Assembly: GCF_910592395.1 (NCBI RefSeq)
Contig: NC_088326.1
Span: 1,121,001-1,185,000, forward strand
Reading direction: 5' to 3'
DNA from: Lineus longissimus
Taxonomy: Eukaryota > Nemertea > Pilidiophora > Heteronemertea > Lineidae
DNA length: 64,000 nucleotides
Both the position numbers and the translations under genes were made by a program. Under the pieces are notes generated by a model. The model was not told the origin of the DNA and made no database searches. It worked only from the letters and a program-made list of their open reading frames with translations. Positions 49,401-62,340 of the stretch are shown in pieces. Position 1 is the first letter of the stretch. Every line of letters begins with the position of its first letter.

Positions 49401-52400
49401 ATTATCAAATGGTTCCCAACATACATGTATAATAAACCTGGGGAACCAACCTAAGTCGCATAGGTAACGACAACTGACCTTAACCAATAAGTCAACACCG
49501 ACCAATCGGACGGACAACCAACCGCAAGGAATATCGGTTCCAGACCAAACCGACCACAAAACGTATTTAACTTGTCACAATCTCCATTATTCATGTGGGG
49601 ACTCGCACAAGATAAATTGACGCCAAATTCAATTTTCGGTAACTTCCTCAAGGAATTCTTGAACACTGCTGACATGGTCCAAATTATCCAAAATCGAATC
49701 CTAACTGGAGAACTCATAATGCCGAGAATTATGGGAAAATTGGACAAATTTGTGAGTTGTTCAGTTTAATCAGATTTGATTTGATTCTAGCGAGAGGTCA
49801 TAGGGGTGAGAATAGTTTAAGTGAGTTGAATTATGTATGGTAAACTGAAATATGACAACTTAAATCCCCCGACAGAATCACTTGGGATATATTGAAGTGT
49901 TGCTAACATGTCAAATTTGGAAATTTATTCCTTTATTTTGGCCAACTCAACTCGGTACATGAGAAAGTGATGGACAAGGCCAGTCTGGCGAGGATGGTCA
50001 AATATTCCTTGTTTGGCATCTTCAGGTAAAATAATACCTTTGAAAAGACCGATTCGTGTTCTTTTGATCAAACTCAAAATTTGACAAGTGATGTGGGTTG
50101 AAACTTGAAGGAAAATCAAGAATTTGATGATCAGCACCTATGGGAACAGATGACAATCACAGAAGGATAAATTAATGAATCTTGCATATGAATTGATGAT
50201 TCTCATTCTGTATTTTCAGAATATAAGTTTTGCATGCTTTCCGATTAGAGTTTGGTTGAGGAGGTTGATGCTTTGAGCTAAATCTGCCTTTGACTTCTGA
50301 CTGACTCATCTTCCACTATACAACTTTCATTCACAAACAAGCTGGACAAATATAGGCACTTTGACTGTGGAAATGAATGGTAATTGCCTGAACATGCTCC
50401 GAATCTACGCCAACCAATTTCTGCCTTGAGGACGGACGTCTATCCTTGATATGATGTCACAAAAACATGGGGTTTGACTTCAGATTACTTGCACAGATAT
50501 CATGCTTCTGTATAAACAGGTGATTTTTTTACAAATCGCCGAGGGATAATCCGCCATGATCATACAGAACAATCCTCCATTACGAATTTCCTAATGGCCA
50601 TTGCTGGTAATGGATCACAAAATGATAGGTTGCCATTGCAAAGCAAAGAAAGGGAGATCTTTTCCAAGATCGAGTCCACAAAGAACGACGTTTCTATGAG
50701 TTTTTCTATGAATAATTTCAACATTGCCACTGGAGATAACTCAGGTCGCTGCAAGACTTTTTTTTCTCGATTCAACATGATTGTGACCGAGAATGAAACG
50801 ATAGGTCTCCACTCCAGAATATTTTCTGTCACGTCACAATACAACAGATCTAGGTTTAGTTGATTGTGGGATATCCATGTTTCTGTAACAGGGGTATTTT
50901 TTAATATCTTTATCCAAGAGATAAACAAACAAGATTGCAGAGAATGGTTATCTTTTTATCAAGTGGATGGGATTGGCTAATGGACGAGATAGCAGTTGAG
51001 AGAGAAATGGAATGATAAGCCATCATCCTTGAGATTAGGGCTGCTAGCTCACTGGCAGAAGGTCACAGAGGGCAGAGATTAACATTGCATATGATGCTAG
51101 CAGCAAAGAATGGTGAAAATGACATCTAGTATATTCTTTCATTGGTCCAATAAACACGACAATGGACGGCAGCCACTAGAATCGTTGAACACACCACTCA
51201 AATCATCATCGTCACCAAATTTAGTCAGAACCCAACCGAAATCAGCCGCAGGCAATAACTTCTAAAATTCGCAGCTTGATCAATCGGGGAGACACAGCTA
51301 ACTTGTAAACTGAGCGCAACCCAGCAAACAATGACATCTACCTGACATTGCCATGGTAACATTTTGACAACAATCTCCGATTTCAGAAAATCTTTCATTT
51401 GTCGATATAGCTGAAAGTTACCAGTGTGATATTGATAGGCACTGAAGAAATATTGGAGAATGTCAATTCCATACACGACTTTTAAGTAAGGGATATGACA
51501 TCAATCCATTCAAGCCAACAGGACTGTTGGACTGAGAGTGCCGAAAAGAAAACTGCCAAACCTTCTTAGTAACTGTCAGACACCAAAAAACCAACATGCA
51601 ACATTGAACAAAAAAGATTAAGTTAGATGCATATCAGTACCAAACAAGTCCTCGTACGATCACATAAACAACATATCAGCACTCAACGAGTCCCCCATGA
51701 AAAATACATAATAGTCTAATCTGTAGATGGAATACGCACTCGGAGAAAAAACCTGCCGAGGACATTGCAAAAATGATAAAGTATCACCTGACAGAATGGT
51801 CCTAATGCGCCATAAAAACATTCAATATTCTTCTCACTGCCAGTTGAGATTCTTTTCAGTGTGTCATTGCATCATGAAACCCCCTAAAGAATAGACATCA
51901 CCATTAAGTAGATCTTTTTGTCCGGACAGACTGCCGCGGTAAATGATATCTTGCCGCAGTAATGGATGAAATTGTAGCCGCAATTGTATAGGTTGAGCCA
52001 TATGGTTGATTCGTGCAATTGTAAGTGATACTAGTAGTGTGCACGCTTCTGACAATAGTATGTGGAGGAGATATCGTTTTAAGATACTTGTATTGGAAAG
52101 GAGATATTCAGGGTGGCATCCCTTGTATCAAAGGTCTGATGTTCCGTGTTCTGGTTGGCTCTAGTATCTGTTTATGTCCTAGAGAGGGCGACTTTCTTCA
52201 AAAGCATAGGTTTCCTCCTCCACATCATCACAATTCTGAAATCATGGTCAAAATTTGGACCTTTGCCTTATCATTTTCCCTTTATACCATATAAACCCCC
52301 ATATGTACCTCAATGCCCAAGACAAATCCATTTATTGTCATTGACTGAAAAATGTACATCATTTTTAACCATAGAACAGGAGTTTCCCGACTTCACCGCA

Positions 52401-53789
52401 GCACTAAACGTCAGACAGGGAGTGATTTGGATGACGAGTATCGTCAACCAGTGACGCCATTCAATCCCTAGATATGCCTTCAGGTATCTGTCAATATTCA
52501 ATCATCCGTGATTGATTTATCTTCCACATATCTATAGTCTCTATTATGCTATATAATCATGTTCGGAGTGCGACATTATACTTTCAGCTTCCTAGTCGCA
52601 TCATTTTACATAAAATCGATATAATACGCGCATCAACTTGAAAAGAGATTTATCTATTTTTGGACATTATCTCTTCATGCCCTAATTTGGTCTTATTTAT
52701 ATTAATTTAAAGTTATTTTCAATTCTCTTTGAAGTTACATACCATTTGAACTTTTGAAATATATAGGTTATGTAAACACATTACTGTACATGAAAAACAA
52801 ACATCAAATGTTTATCATGAGGTTCGCCCATGGCACACATTAACCCCTATTCTATTTTCGAGCAATGAAGTCAGCAGACTGACAAAATGATTGTGTAAAG
52901 ATCCGCAAACGAACCTTGTAATTTCTGACCAGGATGTCCATGTTTGACAAAAAACTTCAAAACAGGCAGAAAGCCTATACTTTTTACATCCGTCAAGGAA
53001 GACACGCAATATAACCCTTATTGATGTGTCAAGAAAGACACTTTAAGAGCACCTATAGTGTAAGAACATGACAACTTCTATGAAATACAGCGGTCGATTT
53101 CTTTCCTTTCTATGATAGGAGTTAGAACCAATTCCCTAGGTAATGGCGATGCAGTATGTCACTGACAGCACTGCCTGCAATAGTGCACCTTCGGAGAAAA
53201 TATCGGGGAACCCGAGTAGACAGCCTTATAAGGCAACGCCTTCTAAGCAAGAAGGCAAATCTTTGAAAAGGTTTCTAATCTTGTTGCCAGGATTCCCTGG
53301 AGTGTAAATGATGAATGCGTCATTTGACACCAAATATGGTAATTCTCAAAAGAGGAAACCTTCTGGAACTATCAGTAACCGGATCAACTTTCAAAGCAAG
53401 ATCTGCATTTGTCTGCATTGAAAAGCCATAGCTAGAGGAAGGGAAACTACATGTTACAAGCTGAGAGGTTTGTTGTTGGAGGTGTTGTAGAGGTAGAGAA
53501 ACATGGAAAGCCGCAAAGATCGTAGTTGGAAGCAGCAACAATAAAATTACAATGAGCAGTACAAAGGTTACAGTAAGCTAATGAATTACGTGATCAGATT
53601 GAACATCGCAAGCACATGAGGTGTACAAGTGAGGGAATGAGTAGAGACATGAACACATTGACTAGCGGGGACATTTATAGCTCTAAGTAATGACGGTCAT
53701 AGAAGCAACGCACATGGAGGTAAAGCTGTAACATTACAAGCAGCAAGCATCATGCTGTGGATGTAGGAGGTAAAGTGGAAGCCAGCTAT
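40475..53789. other. 13-kb region with no recognised gene
   Basis: Reading frames here are short, unrelated to each other and lack splice-flanked similarity to any family I know. The contents I can name are the 205-bp duplication at 41,356-41,721, an A/T-rich dispersed repeat near 45,360-45,545, a three-fold AACCACCATCGT repeat at about 44,160-44,195 and two TTTGACCTTGGCAA words at about 47,447-47,480. It may be upstream intergenic DNA, or an intron if TPD52 has a far 5' untranslated exon. Confidence 0.5.
41356..41721. repeat. 205-bp direct tandem duplication
   Basis: A segment starting AAGTGAA and containing CACAGGAAAGTTGCTCCAAG, TTTACTTCAAAGTAAAGGAA and GATCATAATTCACAGAAATT occurs at 41,356-41,517 and again at 41,561-41,721, with about six differences including a 2-nt indel. 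It is non-coding. Confidence 0.9.
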
Positions 53790-53985
53790 TTGAAAGCAGT
53801 GAGAAGGTGCTAGGTTTTAAGCAGTAAAGATATGGTGTTTGAAAGCAGTTAAAGGGTTGCAGTTGAAAGCAGTGTAAAGATGATAGATGAAAGCTGTGCG
53901 ATGGTTGTAGCTGAAAGCAGTGGATGGATGGCAGCCTAGAGTGGTGCAAACGTGGTCGTTGAAATGAGTGCAAAGCAGAGCAGAA

Positions 53986-54480
53986 GTGGTAGATGAAAGC
54001 AGTGCAGAGGTGGTAGATGAAAGCAGTGCAGAGGTGATAGATGAAAGCAATACAGAGATGGTAGATGAAAGCAGTGTAGAGGTGGTAGATGAAAGCAGTG
54101 TAGAGGTGATAGATGAAAGCAGTACAGAGATGGTAGATGAAAGCAATGTAGAGGTGGTAGATGAAAGCAGTGCAGAGATGGTAGATGAAAGCAATGTAGA
54201 GGTGGTAGATGAAAGCAGTGTAGAGGTGATAGATGAAAGCAGTGCAGAGATGGTAGATGAAAGCAATGTAGAGGTGGTAGATGAAAGCAGTGTAGAGGTG
54301 ATAGATGAAAGCAGTGCAGAGATGGTAGATGAAAGCAATGTAGAGGTGGTAGATGAAAGCAGTGCAGAGATGGTAGATGAAAGCAGTGCAGAGATGGTAG
54401 ATGAAAGCAGTGTAGAGGTGATAGATGAAAGCAGTGCAGAGATGTTAGCTGAAAGCAGTGCAGAGATGTTAGCTGAAAGC
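53986..54480. repeat. 24-bp minisatellite (GTAGATGAAAGCAGTGCAGA)
   Basis: About twenty copies of a 24-bp unit, with decayed copies on both sides from about 53,790 to 54,640. Variants alternate GTGGTAGAT, GTGATAGAT and ATGGTAGAT. Because 24 is a multiple of three, all copies stay open: the plus strand reads repeated VDESSAEV-like octapeptides and the minus strand reads Leu/Ser/Cys/His-rich octapeptides. Simultaneous openness on both strands indicates a repeat artefact rather than a gene. Confidence 0.9.
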
Positions 54481-54654
54481 AGTGCAGTGCAGCGGTGATA
54501 GATGAAAGCAGTGCCGAGATGGAAGTGGAAAGCAGTGCAGCAATGGTATGTGAAAGGAGTTCAATGATGGTAGCTGCAAGGAGTGCGAAGATGGTAGTGG
54601 AAAGGAGCGCCATAATGGATGTTAAAAGCAGTGCAACACAGATGGAAGCATTAT

Positions 54655-56405
54655 ACAGAGTAAAGCAACAGCAATAAGCAACACAGACTGAAGCAATACA
54701 TAGCAAAGCATCAGCAATAAGCAACACAGGTTGAAGCAGTACACAGCAAAGCATCAGCAATAAGCAACACAGACTGAAGCAAAACATAGCAAAGCATCAG
54801 CAATAAGCAACACAGACTGAAGCAAAACATAGCAAAGCATCAGCAATAAGCAACACAGACTGAAGCAGTACACAGCAAAGCCTTCATCAACAAGCAACAC
54901 ACATAGAAACAGTACACAGTAAAGCATCAGCAATAAGCAACACAGATTGAAGCAATACATAGCAAAGCATCAGTAATAGGCAACACAGACTGAAGCAATA
55001 CATAGCAAAGCCTTCATCAACAAGCAACACACATAGAAACAGTACACAGTAAAGCATCAGCAATAAGCAACACAGATTGAAGCAATACATAGCAAAGCAT
55101 CAGCAATAAGCAACACAGACTGAAGCAGTACACAGCAAAGCCTTCATCAACAAGCAACACACATAGAAACAGTACACAGTAAAGCATCAGCAATAAGCAA
55201 CACAGATTGAAGCAATACATAGCAAAGCATCAGCAATAAGCAACACAGACTGAAGCAATACATAGCAAAGCATCAGCAATAAGCAACACAGAATGAGGCA
55301 GTACACGACACAGATTGAAGCAGTTCACAGCCAAGTTGGCAGCAATCAACAACATAGACTGAAGCAGGACACAGCGAAGCACAAGCAAAATGCAACACAG
55401 ATTGAAATAGTACACAGGAACGTTGGTAGCAATAAGCAACACAGATTGAAGCATTGCAAAGAAAATTTGGCAGTGATAAGCAACACAGACTGTAGCAGTA
55501 AACAGCAAAGCGTCAGCAATAAGCAACACAGACTGAAGCAGTAAACAGCAAAGTGTCAGCAATAAGCAACACAGAATATAGCAGTAAACAGCAAAGCGTC
55601 AGCAATAAGCAACAAAGAATATAGCAGTAAACAGCAAAGCGTCAGCAATAAGCAACACAGAATATAGCAGTAAACAGCAAAGCGTCAGCAATAAGCAACA
55701 CAAACTGAAGCAGTAAACAGCAAAGCATCACCAATAAGCAACACAGACTGAAGCGGTACACAGCAAAGCATCACCAATAAGCAACACAAACTGAAGTAGT
55801 GTACAGCAAAGCATCACCAATAAGCAACACAGACTGAAGCAGTACACAGCAAAGCCAGCAGCTATAAGCAACACAGAATATAGCAGTAAACAGCAAAGCG
55901 TCAGCAATAAGCAACACAGAATATAGCAGTAAACAGCAAAGCGTCAGCAATAAGCAACACAAACTGAAGCAGTACACAGCGAAGCACAAGCAAAATGCAA
56001 CACAGATTGAAATAGTAGAAAGGAGCATTGGTAGCAATAAGCAACACAGATTTAAGCATTGCAAAGGAAGCTGGCAGCGATAAGCAACACAGACTGTAGC
56101 AGTAAACAGCAAAGCCAGCAGCAATAAGCAACACAGAATATAGCAGTAAACAGCAAAGCCAGCAGCAATAAGCAACACAGATTGAAGCAGCACACAGCAA
56201 AGCCAGCAGCAATAAGCAACACAGATTGAAGCAGTAAACAGCAAAGCCAGCAGCAATAAGCAACACAGACTGAAGCAGTACACAGCAAAGCCAGCAGCTA
56301 TAAGCAACACAGACTGAAGCAGTTTACAGTGAAGTTGGCAGCAATAAGCAACACAGACTGAAGCAGTACACAGCAAAGCCAGCAGCTATAAGCAACACAG
56401 ACTGA
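54655..56405. repeat. 43-bp satellite with a 130-bp higher-order unit
   Basis: The basic unit of about 43 bp contains AGCAACACAGACTGAAGCAG, then TACACAGCAAAGCATCAGCA. Between about 54,750 and 55,230 three monomers form a 130-bp higher-order repeat marked by CCTTCATCAACAAGCAACAC at 54,882, 55,012 and 55,142. Further right the unit is more mixed (GCCAGCAGCAATAAGCAACA and GCGTCAGCAATAAGCAACAC variants, and a GAATATAGCAGTAAACAGC subtype). Confidence 0.9.
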
Positions 56406-57540
56406 AGCAGGATGATGGCTGATGTAGAGATGGTAGAAACACAGACTCAAGCAGAACACAACAAAGTAGGCAGCAATAAGCACAACATAGACTGGTGCAG
56501 GATGATGACTGATGTAGAGATGGTAGCAACACAGACTGAAGCAGAACACAACAAAGTCAGCAGCAATAAGCACTACATAGACTGGTGCAGTATGATGACT
56601 GATGTAGAGATGGTAACAACACAGACTGAAGCAGAACACAACAAAGTCAGCAGCTATAAGCACAACATAGACTGGTGCAGGATGATGACTGATGTAGAGA
56701 TGGTAGCAACACAGACTGAAGCAGAACACAACAAAGTCAGCAGCAATAAGCACAACATAGACTGGTGCAGGATGATGACTGATGTAGAGATGGTAGCAAC
56801 ACAGACTGAAGCAGAACACAACAAGGCAGCAGCAATAAGCACAACATAGACTGGTGCAGGAGGATGGCTGATGTAGAGATGGTAGCAACACAGACTGAAG
56901 CAGAACACAACAAAGTCAGCAGCAATAAGCACAACATAGACTGGTGCAGGATGATGGCTGATGTAGAGATGGTAGAAACACGGAATGAAGCAGAACACAA
57001 CAAAGTAGGCAACAATAAGCACAACATAGACTGGTGCAGGATGATGGCTGATGTAGAGATGGTAGAAACACGGAATGAAGCAGAACACAACAAAGTCAGC
57101 AGCAATAAGCACAACATAGACTGGTGCAGGATGATGGCTGATGTAGAGATGGTAGCAACACAGACTGAAGCAGAACACAACAAAGTAGGCAGCAATAAGC
57201 ACAACATAGACTGGTGCAGGATGATGACTGATGTAGAGATGGTAACAACACAGACTGAAGCAGAACACAACAAAGTCAGCAGCAATAAGCACAACATAGA
57301 CTGGTGCAGGATGATGGCTGATGTAGAGATGGTAGCAACACAGACTGAAGCAGAACACAACAAGGCAGCAGCAATAAGCACAACATAGACTGGTGCAGGA
57401 TGATGACTGATGTAGAGATGGTAACAACACAGACTGAAGCAGAACACAACAAAGTCAGCAGCAATAAGCACAACATAGACTGGTGCAGGATGATGACTGA
57501 TGTAGAGATGGTAGCAACACAGACTGAAGCAGAACACATA
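56405..57540. repeat. 90-bp satellite, about 13 copies
   Basis: Units marked by GATGATGACTGATGTAGAGA recur from 56,411 to 57,489 every 90 bp, apart from occasional 89-bp units. Each unit contains the 43-bp neighbour (ACACAGACTGAAGCAGAACA ... AGCAGCAATAAGCA) plus a piece (GATGTAGAGATGGTAG) resembling the 24-bp family. The plus frame reads a 30-residue repeat with DVEMVATQTEAEHNKV and HNIDWCRM, broken wherever an 89-bp unit occurs (for instance near 56,823 and 57,362). I regard it as non-coding. Confidence 0.9.
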
Positions 57541-60450
57541 TATTTGTTTAGGGAAGATAAACATTGGTGCATAAGTTTCATTCTTTCATTCAGCAACTGC
57601 TCCCTCTGCCTCCAAAAACCAGTCACTCACAGAATCACCCGGGACAAGGGAGCTGATATCTAATTTCAATGGGTTCCACTTTAATCAGTAAAATGACCTC
57701 GTTGCTAAAGTCCCACATGCCGTACGCCGTCACTGACAACAATATCTAAATCCCTATCGCGCCGGTTTTAATTAAGTTGAACTTGAAGTGAGATGGAAAT
57801 GGAACTTGATTAGAAACCGGTGCATAGTAATTATCTGAATGAAACTGTTGTTGTGAAAAGAAGAAGAAAGTAAATATGTTTTTTTTCTGCTTGGCCCTTT
57901 CACAGTTGTTCCAGTAGGCCCTCACAACAAATTCAGATGAAATTCTCCACGTTTGTATCAGTATGAGAAGATGAGATAGTCACTTTGGTTCAATATCAAC
58001 ACCGGGGCAAGCACATGCACTTCAGATATGACTAACAACTGATGGATGTTAGAACAATGCCTTGTAGTTGTACACCACTGACGAAAATGTACTATTTTGT
58101 ACACAACATACATAAGCGTCCACGATTAACATGAAACCAAACTAAGCTTTGACATTTCGCCATATGGTCAATGGAGATATTCTGATGTTTCACCTTCCAG
58201 AAAAGCAGATATTTCCGATTATAATGGCCTGCACAGAGCATTATATGCGCATCTCTTTGAAGTCGATGCAACTCACTCGGGAAGAAATGTCAGCATCACT
58301 TAGGCAATCTTGCAATATTGCGTCACATTTAATCTATTCCTTTTTGCGATGATGCGCTGCCTTACTTCCGGTGATTGTTCAGTTATGCTATCAGTACAAC
58401 CTCTCTAATACGAATAAGAAAAGTAAACTAGTGTTGTACGCTGACTTATCATAAATTTATATCCTTTTCAATTCACTTTATTACTTCTTGTCGTCAAACA
58501 AGAATGAGGTCTTAGGCATGAATCGAGAGTGGTCAGGAAACTCTCTGAAATCTGTACTGCCAAAGAAGGTATGTAAGAATCAGAGCTAAAACTACATCCT
58601 CTAATGAAACAGCTAACCAACCTTTGTCCAGAATGTCACCTTTGAATCAATAACTGAGACAAAGAACAAAAGAAGACACTTCATCATGGTTCTTTCTTTG
58701 ATCAGTAATAACTAAGACAAAAGAGATAGAACACACTCTATCTTGTTCCTTCATCAATCAGCGTTCTGAGACTTAGGTAAAGGCAGCTGCTAATCAATAG
58801 CCACTATGGGAATTCTCTGACAAAAGTTCTACCAAACTAATATCTCGGCTGAACACAAAAGAACCACATTATAAGAGCAATGATACTCTAGACTCATTTT
58901 CATAAGGTCGGTGAACAGTAGCCATTTCTTCCCCCATCGTCATCTTTCTACATGAATAAGTTAGTCTACAGAGTACCAAACTTGGCGAGGATGATGAATC
59001 AATCAATCAGACTATAGCGGATGTCACCAATGAGGTACATTCTCGTGCAAGGCGTATTCAAGTCTAAAACCAAATGCTCTGAAAGAGGTGAATGCAGAGT
59101 ATTTTCTTGGATGGGTAAGAGTCTTACATGGCAAACCCTAAGCACACTTTTCTTGCAGAAATATCTCATTTTGATGCAGAAAACGACAGAACTACCGATT
59201 CCATAGAAAAGCGACGATGCCTCAAGGGGAAGTGATCCCTGGGACGCCGTTCTCAATATTCTCGATGGGAATGATAATGTTGAGTACTTAGAAGACAGAT
59301 CGATTGATTACAAGGAAAAACAGATGGCGGCCAAAGGATGGCGTTTCTTTGGGTTGTTTTGAGGAGACCAATATCAATGGTTTGGATGAAAAGTCTTAGT
59401 TTTGAGTGTATCATCCTTTGAAGATGCATTTGATTGAATTTAGGAAAAACAGAGTGCCTGAAGGGTCAGCGAATCCCAGCGAGAAACAAACATCTGCGCG
59501 GAGCAGATGAACAGAAAATGATCAAATACGTTTTCTTTCTGAACAAGCCTGAAGGATTTGCCTGATCAAGACAATGTTTGAATGAAGAGTATTTCACAGA
59601 AGTTGGTCAAATTGATGGTATTGCTTTCAAAACCACTTCTGCCAGTTTCCTTCCAGTTCATTTCCTGTAGATATTGTTAATGAAGATCAAGACATTTGGT
59701 TACCTGCATGAAACGGGAATCTGACAATTTTGGCAGACTTAAATACAATGTATGCATAGATTTTATCTGGGCCTAAACATAAGAAGAAGATTCTAAAGCG
59801 ATTTATCCGAGTCTGAAGATGAAATACCTAAAACTATTTAACCACAAAATGTATAGTGTACCAGAGAAAGAAGTAATGCATCGACAAAAACGAAACCTGA
59901 AAGAAATCAACTTGAGGAACAAACAGACACAAATCAGGGAAATCGGACACACAAACAACACCATTACAAACCATCATTTTATAGGCAATCCTCGAAGTAA
60001 TCCAGAAATAATCAACTTTAGGACCAGATAGCTATGTTTTTGGTTGAAGCTTGATGGACTTATGATAGGAAACTGTGACTATCCACAGCGATATTTCACA
60101 ATGTAATCTGTCATATGAACAAAGAAATCCTGAACGTTGTTTTCGACTGAATCCCGTTTTCGTATGATTCAAACAAAGCGACAGAGACTGTGACTAACGA
60201 GCGTTGATGTCCCGCTGTAACTCCCCAGTGATGCAGCACGAGCGATCTTCTCGGTAACTATCCAAGCTAGCCATGCTAGCCTTGATATACTAGCGACGTC
60301 ACCAATATAGCTCAGCTAACGTAGACGGCAGCGCTGCCTGCACACCATATACGGCTCGAGTGAAGTTCCGCTTGATGCCAAGTATACTTTTACTGCGGTG
60401 TTATCACTGGATGTTGCCAATCAATATTTGTCATGTTGGAAGTTTCACGC
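57541..60450. other. Region with no recognised gene
   Basis: Only short chance frames are present. A weak direct duplication of about 68 bp (ATAACTGAGACAAAG / ATAACTAAGACAAAAG) is seen at about 58,645-58,760. Confidence 0.4.
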
Positions 60451-60459
60451 CTCGGGCGA

Positions 60460-61500
60460 AGTGGGGTCTCATCTTTCAGTGACAAATTTGGTATGGACGC
60501 GTCAACACAAGCAGGGGAGTTCCCAGGTTCAGAATGTAATCTATAATCAAGCAGACAAACCGACAGATAGCAATAGGATTGCTCCAGACTCTCCATAGCG
60601 ATAGCTTCAGGTGTTCAGACGTAGCAAGTTGAAATGAGGGGGTGGGTACAAAACAATGACACATATGGAATCGGCACGTCATCGAGGAAGGTTTCCTCGT
60701 TTAGAATCCTATAATCGACAGAAGCACAAACAGATACGCAATTACCATCAATAACACATTTGATATGATGTTCCGGTGATTCCAACAAAAAGTCGAGGGG
60801 GGGGGTCATCTTATAAATGACAAATTTGGTGAAGAAGGTTGTCCTCTTGAAATGTATCAACAGGATTATCCTATTTTAACCCTTGTAACTTGGTTCTATT
60901 CATAGACAGACTTCTCTTTTTATAAATGTGTACCTATTTATAGAAGAAGGAGCTGACCTATTGGGAAAACCATGACGACAACAGCCTTGCTTTCACTTGA
61001 AATAGCTTTGAAGGTTATTATTAAACGCAAGAGTTGCGCACTGTGGTATGGATTGTGGACTTCCAGGACAAATTTGGTTTTGAGATGAATGAGTAAAGAG
61101 CTGGGAACAGTCATAGGAATAATTAGGCTAGACTGGTTAAAGTATAATCGTTTTAGAAAGCTACTGGGAAAAATTAACCTACTGAAATAGTCATGATGGT
61201 TATTTTTAGATGCATGGCATGGGTTTCACATCGCAGAATGGATTGTAAACTTTCGGTGACAAATTTGGTTGTTAGAGGAAGTAGTATATATCTAATGATT
61301 ACGGGATTAGGGAGAGTCACAGGTATAAATAGCCAAGACTTTTGGAGCAGCAAAGAAGGTTCTTTTCAACCCATTCTCCCCCGCCCCACACCAGGGGATG
61401 GACAGCACCAGTAAGAAACTTGGTAATGGGATGAACAAGTAAACAACTCTACTAATACGTAAGGCGGGGGGGGGGGGGGGGGTAACAGTCGTGACTTATA
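60460..61500. repeat. Degenerate repeats sharing GACAAATTTGGT
   Basis: GACAAATTTGGT occurs at about 60,481, 60,820, 61,068 and 61,259, each in a similar setting (TCTTTCAGT-, TTCCAG- or TTTCGGT- before it; ATGGATTGTGGAC or ATGGATTGTAAAC before two copies; GAGTAAAGAGCTG against AAGTAAACAACTC after). The spacing varies from 190 to 340 bp, so this is an old, decayed tandem family. Confidence 0.55.
61465..61482. repeat. Poly-G run
   Basis: About 18 consecutive G residues after GTAAGGC. The length may be uncertain, since homopolymers are error-prone. Shorter G runs occur at 23,448 and 60,797. Confidence 0.8.
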
Positions 61501-61554
61501 GGGGTGCTAAAGTTTTGCCTTCAACAAGCTCTATACACCTCAAGGTAGTTGCTA

Positions 61555-61810
61555 TCAGCCAAGCAGGTCTTAATGGCAAATCTAGTGACTCACTCTGTCA
61601 TCACAGTGACATCTCCTGATGCACTGACTTCTATCTCATCAGTCAAAGACGCTCTGTGTTCCCTTGCTGTGGCTTTGGCCATCACATCCTGTGTCAAGAG
61701 GGTATTAGAAGCAAATCTTAGAAGACAACTCAAGGACTAACTCTGTCAACATGGTGACATCTCCCGCCGTACCAATCTCCAACTCATCAGGTCCCACCAC
61801 ACCAACAATC
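61555..61810. repeat. Diverged direct repeat of about 160 bp
   Basis: ACTCTGTCATCACAGTGACA then TCTCCTGATG is echoed about 150 bp later by ACTCTGTCAACATGGTGACA then TCTCCCGCCG, and both are followed by AACTCATCAG/ATCTCATCAG words. Non-coding. Confidence 0.5.
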
Positions 61811-62084
61811 TTTATTTGGACGGTTGATTAGGCAGGGGTTGGGTTCTGGCTGGATTTGCCTGCGGTAATCTTTCAGCGGATTAGATTGTTATCGCTTGAC
61901 GTCAAAGGGTTGATGTGATTAGGTTCGCTGTCGAGTGCAATCACTGTAGCCATCGCCCTTGGGTCCAATATGGTCGAAGCAACCTTGTGGCAACCTTGTC
62001 CCTGGAGAAATGGCCCAAGTATGGTACACAAGAAGTGATGTTACTTTTGACCAGAATGTGGGCTGGTTCCAAACCTATGGTCAA

Positions 62085-62340
62085 CATGACTCTCTGGCTC
62101 CTGGCTGTCACCCAACCAATGATGGAATATGGTAATATATTTATCTGAAGCTGGCCTGGTCTCTGCAGGAATCAGCCACGAGACAATGACTCCTTGGAAT
62201 CCTGCGCCCTGGGTAACACTGGCCAGCAAACATGGTTCAGATTCTATCCCCCTACCATCATCAGCAGACCCCCAGCATTGCCTAGCCACTTGCTGTCACC
62301 CGATCAGTGATGGATTAGGGTAATACATTTATATGAAGCG
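62085..62340. repeat. Diverged direct repeat of about 190 bp
   Basis: GGCTGTCACCCAACCAATGA then TGG-AATATGGTAATATATTTATCTGAAGC at about 62,102 is matched at about 62,293 by TGCTGTCACCCGATCAGTGA then TGGATTAGGGTAATACATTTATATGAAGC. Non-coding. Confidence 0.6.

Noticed and set aside
53936-54787. Long minus-strand open frame of 283 codons, Leu/His/Ser/Cys-rich
   Set aside because: It runs through the 24-bp minisatellite, which is open in several frames on both strands because its period is a multiple of three. Its peptide simply repeats.
56654-57564. Overlapping minus-strand frames of 258 and 275 codons with Cys/Leu/Tyr repeats
   Set aside because: Both are products of the 90-bp satellite, in different frames of the same DNA. 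They end at the array border and have no splice or start context.
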